Positions 38,362-46,924 of a stretch of 63,713 bases of DNA are shown here, one piece after another. The notes beneath the pieces are model-generated. The model made no database searches, was not told the origin of the DNA, and saw nothing but the letters and a program-made list of their open reading frames with translations. Position 1 is the stretch's first letter. Every line of letters begins with the position of its first letter. The DNA comes from an uncultured Eubacterium sp. Lineage in GTDB: Bacteria > Bacillota > Clostridia > Lachnospirales > Lachnospiraceae. A program made the position numbers and the translations under genes. The stretch lies in NCBI GenBank assembly GCA_947089855.1, contig CAMUML010000021.1, positions 1 to 63,713 on the forward strand. Reading direction: 5' to 3'.

Positions 38362-40128
38362 ATGACAGTATCAGAATATATATTTAATTATTTATATGAA
38401 AAAGGCTGCACACGTATCTATATGGTGTCCGGAAGTTCAGCTATGTGGCTGACGGATGCACTCTACCGAGATAAAAATATGGAGGCAATTTGTACAAATC
38501 ATGAACAGGCAGCTGCAATGGCGGCAGATGGATATGCAAGAGTAAATGGTGTTCCAGGAGCATGTCTTGTAACAATCGGGCCGGGAGTAACGAATGCAAT
38601 TACCGGCGCAGCACAGGCGTATTTTGATTCATCTCCGATTTTTATTATATCCGGGCAGGCAAATTCACGTCTGCTACAGTATGCAAAGGAAAGCGGAATC
38701 CGTCAGAATGCATGTCAGAGTATGATTGTTGAGCCAGTTGTAAAAAGCATTACTAAGTATTGTAAGACAGTTATGGATGCTTCTGAAATTGCTGCAATTA
38801 TGGCGGAAGCTTATGATGCGGCAATGTCCGGGCGGAAGGGTCCGGTATGGATTGATGTACCCGTTGATATTCAGAACCATCAGATACCGGAACATGCTTT
38901 TGAAGTAAGCAGTTGGAAAGAAGATACATTGGGAAACGCTGCATCTGTATTCAACTGCGTGGAATATGATACAGTAGTAGAATTGCTGAAAACATCAGAA
39001 AAGCCATTGATTTTGGCAGGATATGGAGTTCGTTCTTCACAGGCGACGGATATAATGGAATTATTTGCTGAAAAATATAATATTCCAGTTGTGACTTCTC
39101 GTGGAGGCATTGATGTGATTGCTTCCGATCATCCATTGTATGTTGGGCGTCCTGGGGGATATGGTGACCGCGCATCCCATTTTGCTATTCAGGAATGTGA
39201 TCTGCTGTTTATTTTAGGAAGCAGGTTATCTGTTTCTACTATAGGATACTATCCGGATCGGTTTGCGGGAAATGCAGTGAAAATTATGGTTGATATTGAT
39301 GAAAAGGAATTAGAGCGTGATTCGGTTCCGATTCAATATAAATACCAAATGGATGTGAAATGCTTCTTAGAAAGGTTAATGAGCCGACTGGACGTAGCAG
39401 GCAGGCTGGAGTATATGTCGGATCATGAATCATGGATCACGCATTGCCAGGAGAATAAGGAGAAATATCCAGTTGTATTGAAAGAATATGAACAGCAGAA
39501 TCCGTTAAATAATTATTATTTTACATCGGTTTTATCCGAACTGGCACCTGCAGAGGCCAATATTATTGTAGATACTGGCAGTGTATATTGTACTGTATCC
39601 CAAAGCTGGAAAGTAAAAAAGGGACAGCGTTACATAGCTTCAGGCGGATTCTCCTGTATGGGATCCTGGGCTGCGGCATTGGGGACGATTCAAGATGGCA
39701 GAGCTGTAATTGCATTGTCCGGGGATGGAAGCGTTCAAATGAATATTCAGGAATTTGCCACACTTAAATATAATCAGATGCCAGTAAAGTTATTTGTGTA
39801 CAATAACCACGGATATATGCTGATACGCCACAATCAGCATAATTATATGAATGACCGGTTTTTGGGAGTTGGACCAGACAGTGGCGTGGAAACTCCGGAC
39901 TTTTGTGAGGTAGCAAATGCATATGGGGTGAAGGCGGTCAGAATTACAGCTGCTGATGATATTTCAGCTAAGATCCGGGAGGTTTTAGATGCGGATGAAC
40001 CAGTGGTATGTGAAGTGATGGTGCAGGAATTTGCAGAAATTATTCCTAAAATTGCCTCACGTGTAATGCCGGATGGTTCATTAAAAGCTGCTGAATTTGA
40101 TGACCTATATCCATTTATAAGTGAATAG
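38362..40128 (+). CDS. Acetolactate-synthase-like TPP-dependent enzyme
   Basis: 588-residue full-length three-domain TPP enzyme of the acetohydroxyacid synthase superfamily. TNHEQAAAMAADGYARVNG has the catalytic Glu at residue 48; GDGSVQMNIQEF (residue ~454) to YNNHGYM is the TPP/Mg motif. Relatives in nucleotide-sugar clusters, such as YerE, transfer an acetyl unit from pyruvate to a 4-keto sugar. The gene immediately precedes CDP-glucose 4,6-dehydratase, so a sugar-branching role is favoured over valine synthesis. No ilvN or other branched-chain genes are near. Confidence 0.85.
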   Translation: MTVSEYIFNYLYEKGCTRIYMVSGSSAMWLTDALYRDKNMEAICTNHEQAAAMAADGYARVNGVPGACLVTIGPGVTNAITGAAQAYFDSSPIFIISGQANSRLLQYAKESGIRQNACQSMIVEPVVKSITKYCKTVMDASEIAAIMAEAYDAAMSGRKGPVWIDVPVDIQNHQIPEHAFEVSSWKEDTLGNAASVFNCVEYDTVVELLKTSEKPLILAGYGVRSSQATDIMELFAEKYNIPVVTSRGGIDVIASDHPLYVGRPGGYGDRASHFAIQECDLLFILGSRLSVSTIGYYPDRFAGNAVKIMVDIDEKELERDSVPIQYKYQMDVKCFLERLMSRLDVAGRLEYMSDHESWITHCQENKEKYPVVLKEYEQQNPLNNYYFTSVLSELAPAEANIIVDTGSVYCTVSQSWKVKKGQRYIASGGFSCMGSWAAALGTIQDGRAVIALSGDGSVQMNIQEFATLKYNQMPVKLFVYNNHGYMLIRHNQHNYMNDRFLGVGPDSGVETPDFCEVANAYGVKAVRITAADDISAKIREVLDADEPVVCEVMVQEFAEIIPKIASRVMPDGSLKAAEFDDLYPFISE

Positions 40129-40144
40129 TAAGGAAGAACTTTAT

Positions 40145-41179
40145 ATGAAGCCTGAGTTTTGGAAGGGGAAAACGGTTTTGATTACCGGCCATAATGGATT
40201 TAAGGGGACATGGATCAGTAAATGGCTGGATATGATGGGAGCAAATGTAATTGGTATTTCATTATGTCCAGATGAAAAAAATGAATTTGATAAGCTGACA
40301 TTTAGCAGCTCCTATAGAAATCTAGAAATAGATATCCGTGATTTTCAGAAGCTGAAAATAATACATAAATATTCGCCGGAAATAGTGATACATCTGGCTG
40401 CTCAGGCAATTGTAAAAATTGCGAAGGAACAGCCAATAGACACATTTGAAATAAATGTGATGGGGACAGTGAATCTTTTAGAACAATTGCGAAGCGTGTA
40501 TTCAATAAAATCGATTGTAGTCGTAACTTCAGATAAGGTTTATGAAAATAAGGAGCATATGATTGCTTATATAGAGAATGACGGGCTTATGGGAAATGAG
40601 CCTTATTCGTGCAGTAAAGTAGCGGAAGAACAGGTTGCGAAGGCTTATTTTGAGTCTTATTTTAAAACAGCGGCTGTTGGTGTTGCTACAGCCAGGGCAA
40701 GCAATGCTTTTGGCGGTGGAGATTATCATTTTGACAGGCTGATTCCTTATCTGGAAGCGTGTGCTTTTCAAGATGTAATACCGGAGATCCGGAATCCAAA
40801 TGCAATACGGCCATGGCAGTATGTGCTGGATTTATTAGCTGGATATTTGACGCTGGCTGAACATTTGTACGAGACTCCAAATGATTCATGGCAGAGCTAC
40901 AATTTTGGACCGGAGAAGTCTGAATTATTTACAGTTGGCGAGATGGCGGATATTATTTGCAAAAATGCAGTAGAAAGTTCTTTAAAGCAGAATTTTTATG
41001 AAGCGGAACTTCTGATGATTGATTCAGAAAAAAGCAGGGAAAAGCTGGGATGGATGCCTATATATAATGTTAAGGATGGTTTAGTTCAGACAAATTATTC
41101 GTATCAGCAATATTTTGAGCATGGAAATTCAGACAGGATTTATGAACATGCAATTGAGGATTATATGAGGAGATTATAG
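40145..41179 (+). CDS. rfbG: CDP-glucose 4,6-dehydratase
   Basis: About 344-residue extended SDR that converts CDP-glucose to CDP-4-keto-6-deoxyglucose. ITGHNGFKGTWISKWL is the RfbG-type cofactor loop (residues 13-28), HLAAQAIVKIAKEQP and TSDKVYEN are typical, and PYSCSKVAEEQ gives the YxxxK pair. RASNAFGGGDYHFDRLIPY also matches the family. The ATG at 40145 is preceded by AAGGAAG; a GTG at 40121 overlaps the upstream stop. It pairs with rfbF at 30630. Confidence 0.93.
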   Translation: MKPEFWKGKTVLITGHNGFKGTWISKWLDMMGANVIGISLCPDEKNEFDKLTFSSSYRNLEIDIRDFQKLKIIHKYSPEIVIHLAAQAIVKIAKEQPIDTFEINVMGTVNLLEQLRSVYSIKSIVVVTSDKVYENKEHMIAYIENDGLMGNEPYSCSKVAEEQVAKAYFESYFKTAAVGVATARASNAFGGGDYHFDRLIPYLEACAFQDVIPEIRNPNAIRPWQYVLDLLAGYLTLAEHLYETPNDSWQSYNFGPEKSELFTVGEMADIICKNAVESSLKQNFYEAELLMIDSEKSREKLGWMPIYNVKDGLVQTNYSYQQYFEHGNSDRIYEHAIEDYMRRL

Positions 41180-41184
41180 GAATT

Positions 41185-42477
41185 ATGGGGGAAAAAAGAA
41201 TTGCTATTCTGGGTGCGGGACCAGCTGGAATATCTGCTGCATATTATTTGAAGAGCCAGGGAGTGTCTGCGGATATTTATGAAAAAAGGGATGATTACGG
41301 CGGTTTATGCGGCAGTTTCAAAGTAGGCAGTTATCGATTTGATCGATTTGCGCATATGACATTTTCAAAGAATCCTGATGTTAATGCATTATTGGAAAAG
41401 AAAACAAAGTATCTGACTCACGTACCGGAAGCCTATAATTTTTATCAGGGAAAATGGATACGCAATCCAGTGCAGAATAATTTGATCGGTTTGGATGTAG
41501 AGGAACGGATTAAAGTAATTGAAGGATTTTGCCAAAGACCGGAAATAGCAGAACCAAAGAATTATAAGGATTGGCTACGGAAATCATATGGAGAATATTT
41601 TACAGACAATTTTACGAGCAGGTATACGAGAAAATATTGGACGGTAGAACCAGAACAATTAGAAACTGTATGGGTGCAGAACCGGATGTATGTGCCTGAT
41701 ATTAGAGAAGTTCTGCGTGGGGCAATGACAGATGAGACGCCGAATGTGCATTATTCGAAAGAGATGCATTATCCGGTGAATGGGGGCTTTCAGGGATTTT
41801 TGGAGCCACTTGCGCGGGGGCTGGATATCCATTATGGAAAAATGGTGGAGCAAATTGATTTTAAGCAAAAAAGAATAAAGTTTTCAGATGGAAATACCGT
41901 TGAATATGATCAGGTAATCAGCACGCTGCCGCTGTCCGATCTACCCCAAATAGTCAAGTATCTTCCAGAATTTGTGAGTGAAGCGGCTGAGAAACTGGAT
42001 TATACATCTGGGTATATGATTTCGATTGGGTTTAATCGAAAAATCCATTTTCCAAGTATATGGTTTTACATTTATGATGAGGATATACTGCCAGCACGTA
42101 TTTATTTTGCGGATCAAAAGTCTCCCAATAATGCGCCGGAAGGATGCAGCGCTCTGCAGGCAGAAGTATATGTATCAAAATACAGGCAGCTGCGGGTGTC
42201 TGTTGAAGAATTGAAAGAAAACATTATTAAGCAATTGTTGAAGTTGGATTTGTTTACGATGAAAGATATTGTGGTAACTGATATTCGTTTTGAACAGTAT
42301 GCAAATATTATGTTTACGTCTGAGATATATAAAGCGCGGACTGTGGTAAAAACTTACTTAGAGGAACAGGGAGCAGTTGTTGCCGGACGGTTTGGAGAAT
42401 GGGATTATCTGTGGTTAGAACAGAGTCTTTTGAGCGGCAGGTGTGCGGCAGAAAAAATATTGGAGAAAAACAGATGA
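41185..42477 (+). CDS. FAD-dependent oxidoreductase, UGM/protoporphyrinogen-oxidase-like
   Basis: 430-residue flavoprotein. ILGAGPAGISAAYYLKSQG (residues 9-27) is the dinucleotide-binding loop, EKRDDYGGLCGSFKVG resembles the GG-doublet of UDP-galactopyranose mutases and amine oxidases, and the C-terminal FGEWDYLWLEQSLLSG closes the FAD site. Relatives in glycan clusters act on sugar rings or glycan precursors. Whether it is a mutase, an oxidase or a desaturase here is open. Its stop overlaps the next gene by ATGA. Confidence 0.78.
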   Translation: MGEKRIAILGAGPAGISAAYYLKSQGVSADIYEKRDDYGGLCGSFKVGSYRFDRFAHMTFSKNPDVNALLEKKTKYLTHVPEAYNFYQGKWIRNPVQNNLIGLDVEERIKVIEGFCQRPEIAEPKNYKDWLRKSYGEYFTDNFTSRYTRKYWTVEPEQLETVWVQNRMYVPDIREVLRGAMTDETPNVHYSKEMHYPVNGGFQGFLEPLARGLDIHYGKMVEQIDFKQKRIKFSDGNTVEYDQVISTLPLSDLPQIVKYLPEFVSEAAEKLDYTSGYMISIGFNRKIHFPSIWFYIYDEDILPARIYFADQKSPNNAPEGCSALQAEVYVSKYRQLRVSVEELKENIIKQLLKLDLFTMKDIVVTDIRFEQYANIMFTSEIYKARTVVKTYLEEQGAVVAGRFGEWDYLWLEQSLLSGRCAAEKILEKNR

Positions 42478-43667
42478 AACTGATAAACAAAATATTCGAT
42501 GAATTTCATAATGTTTGTGATGATATTGAACTTTCAATTGATGATATGAAAAAGGAATTAGAAAAATATCATGGAAAAGTATGTCTCTATGGAGCAGGCA
42601 GTGCAGGAATTGCTTTTTTATATTATCTGAGGCGTATACAGATTGAGCCGGCATATTTTGTAGATAGAAATTCTGTTCGATGGGGTACTGTCTGTGAAAG
42701 GGTAGAAGTTATTGGACCAGAGCAAATAGCTGACCGGGTGGGACAAGATGCACTTGTAATTGTTACGATTAATACGGATGGAAAACGGTATTGCAAAAGT
42801 TTTGCAGAAGAATTGCAGAGAGGCGGGCATACAGGTGTTCATCGGATGTTGCACGATTTGGGAATTGAGAATGTTGTGGATTATACGTTTTTTCGCAGAT
42901 GTCACGAACTGTTTCAGGGAGATCCCTATAACATGCCGTCTTGTTCAGATGTATATTTGATGGATCAACATGTTGAGGAAATGCAGGAAGTTTATGAGCA
43001 TCTGGAAGATGATCTGTCAAAGGAAATTTATGAGAAAATATTACGTTTTCGTTTAATTGATGATAGTATTTCTGTGCCTACTATGCCACAGGATAAACAA
43101 TACTTTGAATATGGGTTTTATCCAAAAAGGAATGATGAAATTTTTGTAGACTGCGGTGCATTTAATGGCATCAGTGCAAGAATGTTTTTTCAGGAAAATC
43201 ACAATCAGTTTGACGGCTATTATGGATTTGAGCCAGATCCAGTTAATTATGCGGTATTAAGAGATTATGTTCAGTCACTTCCGTTAGAAATGCAAAGTAA
43301 GATCAAAATTATGAACCAAGCTGTTTATGATTCAGATAAAGGAATGCTATTATATGAGTTAAATGGCCCAGGGAGTTTTGTTGCTGATATTGGAAAGACG
43401 AGAATTGCTACTGTTACGATTGATCAGGTACTTCATGGGAGTAGGGCAACCTATATAAAAATGAATATAGAGGGCAGTGAACTGCCAGCATTACGCGGTG
43501 CAAAAAATACGATTGAGAAGAATCATCCACGACTTGCAATCGCAGGTTATCATAAAACTTGGGATTTGTGGGAAGTGCCGTTTCAAATCCTACAGGCAGA
43601 TCCAACATATAAGATATATCTGCGGTCATATATGAACCATATTTCATTTGTATATTATGCAATTTGA
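42474..43667 (+). CDS. YGAG-module FkbM-type methyltransferase
   Basis: 397-residue protein with the YGAG module at residues ~33-110 (KVCLYGAGSAGIAFLYYL, PAYFVDRNSVRWG, ALVIVTINTDG). A helical linker follows, then an FkbM domain: IFVDCGAFNGISARMFF near residue 222, YYGFEPDPVNYAVL, and YIKMNIEGSELPALRGA. The start at 42474 (ATGA overlap with the flavoprotein stop) is preferred over an in-frame ATG at 42399 that would read through the upstream gene. Probably methylates a sugar; the N-terminal module may bind a nucleotide or a partner. Confidence 0.8.
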   Translation: MKLINKIFDEFHNVCDDIELSIDDMKKELEKYHGKVCLYGAGSAGIAFLYYLRRIQIEPAYFVDRNSVRWGTVCERVEVIGPEQIADRVGQDALVIVTINTDGKRYCKSFAEELQRGGHTGVHRMLHDLGIENVVDYTFFRRCHELFQGDPYNMPSCSDVYLMDQHVEEMQEVYEHLEDDLSKEIYEKILRFRLIDDSISVPTMPQDKQYFEYGFYPKRNDEIFVDCGAFNGISARMFFQENHNQFDGYYGFEPDPVNYAVLRDYVQSLPLEMQSKIKIMNQAVYDSDKGMLLYELNGPGSFVADIGKTRIATVTIDQVLHGSRATYIKMNIEGSELPALRGAKNTIEKNHPRLAIAGYHKTWDLWEVPFQILQADPTYKIYLRSYMNHISFVYYAI

Positions 43668-43692
43668 TTTTAAGAAAGATGAGGATGTAGTA

Positions 43693-44796
43693 ATGATTAT
43701 ACGGGCAAAGACAAAAACGTTATTCAGTGGAAAGAAATTGACACAAAGGCAGCAGGCAAATACAGACATTAATATAGCGGAATTGGAACAGGGAAAACAG
43801 ATCTTGCAGTCATATCCAAGAAGGCTGGTGTTTGAATTAACAAATGCCTGCAATTTAAATTGTGTGATGTGTGGAAGGAATGCCGCTGATTTCAAGCCCA
43901 CAAGATTTGATATGGAAGTATTCCGCAGTTTTGAGCCATTGATGGACATTGTGGAAGAAGTAACATTGATGGGATGGGGAGAGCCGACGATCCATCCATC
44001 CTTTATAGAGATGCTTGAAATCATCAATAGGCATAGTGCTAGAAAATATTTTTGTTCAAATGGAATGAATTTAAAAAAGATCAAGGATGCTATTTTTGAT
44101 TATAATGTTGACGTTTTTGCAGTAAGTTTAGATGGTGCAACGGATGAAACGAACGGGCGGATTCGCAGGGGTTCCAAGATAGAGCAGGTTACAGAAGATT
44201 TAAAGGATATTGTCCGGCTGAAAAAAGAGCGTGGATTGAAATATCCATGGATCAATTTTGTCTTTTGTGCCATGCAGTCTAATATTCGTGAATTGCCAGA
44301 TTTAGTCCGCCTGGCTGCTGAAATAGGCATAGAAGAAGTAAAAGTTGTATATTTGACGGTATTTGGCGAGGATCTTATGAATGAATCATTATGGGGACAT
44401 GAACGTTTGGTGCATGAAGTATTTGAGGAAGCTATTAAGGTGGGGGATGATCTTGGAATTATTTTAAAACTGCCGCATTATGCAGGAGAAGATGAGGCAG
44501 GCGATCATTTTCATAAAGATTGTTTTGTAGCGTGGAGAGATTTCTTTTTAGGCTCGGATGGATTCGTGCGTCCATGTATGTCTACTCCAGTACAGTTTTT
44601 CCGGTATGATAGGAATAAGCCTTTTATGGAAATGTGGAATTCGCCTGAGTACCAGAACTACCGTCGGATTGTAAATGATCAGGAGAAAATGGATGCTCCG
44701 TGCAGGAGGTGTTATCAGTCATCTCATTGTAATTGGAATCGGAAAGAATCATTTATACAGGTAGGAGAGATGTTTTCGCCGGACTGGGAAAATTGA
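43693..44796 (+). CDS. Radical SAM protein with C-terminal SPASM domain
   Basis: 367-residue radical SAM enzyme. CNLNCVMC places the cluster cysteines at residues 53, 57 and 60, GWGEPTIHP and FAVSLDGATDETNGRIRRG are the following barrel motifs. A second set of cysteines near the end (KDCFVAWRDFFLGSDGFVRP, CRRCYQSSHCNW) forms a SPASM-type auxiliary-cluster domain. Start at ATG 43693 with GATGAGG upstream; ATG 43648 would overlap the previous gene. Sugar dehydrogenation, epimerisation or C-methylation are all conceivable; no substrate can be named. Confidence 0.87.
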   Translation: MIIRAKTKTLFSGKKLTQRQQANTDINIAELEQGKQILQSYPRRLVFELTNACNLNCVMCGRNAADFKPTRFDMEVFRSFEPLMDIVEEVTLMGWGEPTIHPSFIEMLEIINRHSARKYFCSNGMNLKKIKDAIFDYNVDVFAVSLDGATDETNGRIRRGSKIEQVTEDLKDIVRLKKERGLKYPWINFVFCAMQSNIRELPDLVRLAAEIGIEEVKVVYLTVFGEDLMNESLWGHERLVHEVFEEAIKVGDDLGIILKLPHYAGEDEAGDHFHKDCFVAWRDFFLGSDGFVRPCMSTPVQFFRYDRNKPFMEMWNSPEYQNYRRIVNDQEKMDAPCRRCYQSSHCNWNRKESFIQVGEMFSPDWEN

Positions 44797-44839
44797 AACA
44801 TTGTCTTTGAGATATTATGCAAGAGTGGGGGAAATTTCA

Positions 44840-44971
44840 GTGAATGCAAAAGAATTTTTCGATGTATGGGGACAGGAAACGCAGATTCCTATATTTGGGT
44901 ATGGCCATGTGTGTAAAAATTCAATTTATGCAAGTTTTGCGCGGGATGTTCCAGTGATAATCAATGCGTAA
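44840..44971 (+). pseudogene. Short relic resembling the YGAG module start
   Basis: A GTG-started 43-codon frame encodes VNAKEFFDVWGQETQIPIFG then YGHVCKNSIYA, similar to the first strand and Gly-rich turn of the YGAG-type Rossmann module but cut off before the rest. It may be the beginning of a lost glycosyltransferase or module gene. The rest of the gap to 45082 shows no gene. Confidence 0.4.
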
Positions 44972-45082
44972 TATCTGTTGGACGGCAGAGGAAGTGGTCT
45001 GGGGAATAAGGAAATAGGCATAAGTTATATACAGTTTATTTGTTTATTATTAAGGCAGACATGAAAGCGAGGAAAGGCTGAG

Positions 45083-46309
45083 ATGAATATTGGACTAAAT
45101 ATAACACGCTATTTTGTAAAATATGCATATGTCTTGTTGGAGTCGATTATTGAAAATAACAAACAAGAAGAAATACATTTATTCATATTTTCTACCAATA
45201 TAGAGGAATCTGATTTATATTTTATGCGTGAGTTAATGGAAAAGCATAATGGTACCATTGATTTAATATCGATTGATATAGAGCGTATAAAGGAGGTTTT
45301 TATAAAACCATGTGCACTGCCGCTTGAACTGCATACACATTATTTTCAAATTCATACCCTGCCGGATGGGATAGACCGTATATTAATTATGGATGGTGAT
45401 ATGATTGTAAAAAAATCTCTGAAAGAGTTTTATGAAATGGATTTTGGGGATAATTATGTAATCTGTCTGGATGGCGCGTGCATAAATCATGAGCTAAATG
45501 ATTTTTATGATAGATTTGTTGAAATGGGTGTCACACCCTTTAGCACGGTTTTTGCTTTGTATAATGTGAAGAAGATAAAGGAGGATTTTTCATTCGAAGA
45601 TATATTACAGGCAAATAATACTGTTTTAGCAACATTCAATTATTCAAATGAAGAATTTGGCTTTGGTATACTTTTTAATGGAAAAGAGGTTTATGTCCCA
45701 GAAATGAAGTATGGATTTTATATAAGCCCACAAAATGAGAAGAAACATTCTGGGGAAGAATTATCAAAATATGAAGAGGAAGCAGTTGCAATCCATTATT
45801 TTCAGTGCCATCCATGGGAGCCTAAAATTGGTATGTTGCCGATGCATTCCTATTGGTGGGAATATGCAAAGAATACGCCATATTATGAGGAATTGAAAGC
45901 AGATTTTTGGACATATTGGAAAAGTTTTCGGAGTAAATTGCTGACTGATATGGCCGTGTCGGTATTATTTGAGTATAAATTTCCATGGAGTCAGATTGAG
46001 GCTGGAAGCAAGATTATGATCTATGGGGCAGGGGATGTGGGAAAGAGTCAGATTCGCCAAATGCGTTTAACGGAATATAGCTGTGTTAAGGCAGTTATAG
46101 ATAAAAGGGCAGCTAGACTGGGAGATGCGGTAGAGGGTATTCCTGTCATATCAATGGAAAATTTGAAAGAAATTTATCACGGTGAGAAAATTGTAATAGG
46201 AATACTGAGGGAAGAAATCCGCTTGGATATAAAAGCCTCTTTGATTCAGATGGGAATTCCAAGAGAGAATATTGTGTGGAATTATGAAGTAAGAAATAAA
46301 AGTTTATAG
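45083..46309 (+). CDS. Family 8 glycosyltransferase with C-terminal YGAG module
   Basis: 408-residue protein. Residues 1-~280 are a GT8 retaining glycosyltransferase (SIIENNKQEEIHLFIFSTN, and ILIMDGDMIVKK with the metal-binding DGD near residue 103, CHPWEPK near 250). Residues ~307-400 are the YGAG Rossmann-like module (SKIMIYGAGDVGKSQIRQM, AVIDKRAARLGDAVEGIPVI, KIVIGILREEIRL). This is the only protein here with the module at the C-terminus. Likely adds a hexose to the island's glycan. Last gene of the glycan island. Confidence 0.85.
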   Translation: MNIGLNITRYFVKYAYVLLESIIENNKQEEIHLFIFSTNIEESDLYFMRELMEKHNGTIDLISIDIERIKEVFIKPCALPLELHTHYFQIHTLPDGIDRILIMDGDMIVKKSLKEFYEMDFGDNYVICLDGACINHELNDFYDRFVEMGVTPFSTVFALYNVKKIKEDFSFEDILQANNTVLATFNYSNEEFGFGILFNGKEVYVPEMKYGFYISPQNEKKHSGEELSKYEEEAVAIHYFQCHPWEPKIGMLPMHSYWWEYAKNTPYYEELKADFWTYWKSFRSKLLTDMAVSVLFEYKFPWSQIEAGSKIMIYGAGDVGKSQIRQMRLTEYSCVKAVIDKRAARLGDAVEGIPVISMENLKEIYHGEKIVIGILREEIRLDIKASLIQMGIPRENIVWNYEVRNKSL

Positions 46310-46665
46310 CCTTTTTATTGAGGTGGTCAGACGCGACGGAATTATTAGAAAGATGGAGAACATACTGTTTGGGAAGAGCAGATTAAATCCAGTGATGAGG
46401 ATGCAAGTGAAAAGCTGGAGAGCCCGAAAGATAAACAGGAGAAGATGAAAGCAGCGAATAAGGCGATCCACCTGAAAGATATTGAGCAAGTCAATGGCCG
46501 TTGAAGAACATGGGAGTATTCAGATGAGCAGATAAGGCAGCTGAGGGAGCCGGACTTTTGTGGCAGTGTGGGTTATCCGAATTATGCTTTGCGGAATAAC
46601 AATGCCAATATTCATAGAAAATTTTCTTTATACGTCAGGCAGTCGATTTAGGGAAATTACAGAAT
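46310..46665 (+). pseudogene. Decayed mobile-element gene fragment
   Basis: Broken frames encode EKMKAANKAIHLKDIE, a stop, then YSDEQIRQLREPDFCGSVGY followed by PNYALRNNNANIH. The Lys/Asn-rich pattern resembles short conserved genes of conjugative elements, but the family is not identified. No ribosome site or intact frame is present. Confidence 0.4.
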
Positions 46666-46884
46666 CTAAGTATCTGCCCCATTCATGGCTGATACGAAGG
46701 GAGGTAGGATATTGGACATCCTGGAGATGACGGAAATCCGGTTCCTGCATCTCTTTGCGAGAAATGCCAGGAGGTTTTCTTCGGAAGAATTGATGATCTC
46801 CTGGGGGAGGAATTCTGTCAGTACTGCGGCGGGTGTGGCACCATAGATGTACACAAAGGGCCGGTTCTCCTCTTCAAGAAGCAT
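46666..46884 (-). pseudogene. Short unidentified open frame in IS debris
   Basis: 72 codons on the minus strand (LTEFLPQEIINSSEENLLAF, KRCRNRISVISRMSN), following the decayed IS200-type tnpA. I do not recognise it; it may be the remnant of a transposon accessory gene. No good ribosome site is visible. Confidence 0.3.
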
Positions 46885-46924
46885 AGGATTTGTGGTAGTT
46901 AGAAGTAGCCTTTGGGTTCACGCT

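Noticed and set aside
38362-40128. Valine/leucine biosynthesis acetolactate synthase (ilvB)
   Set aside because: No small subunit or other branched-chain genes are close, and the gene is embedded with CDP-sugar genes, so a sugar-modifying TPP enzyme is more likely. Not fully excluded.
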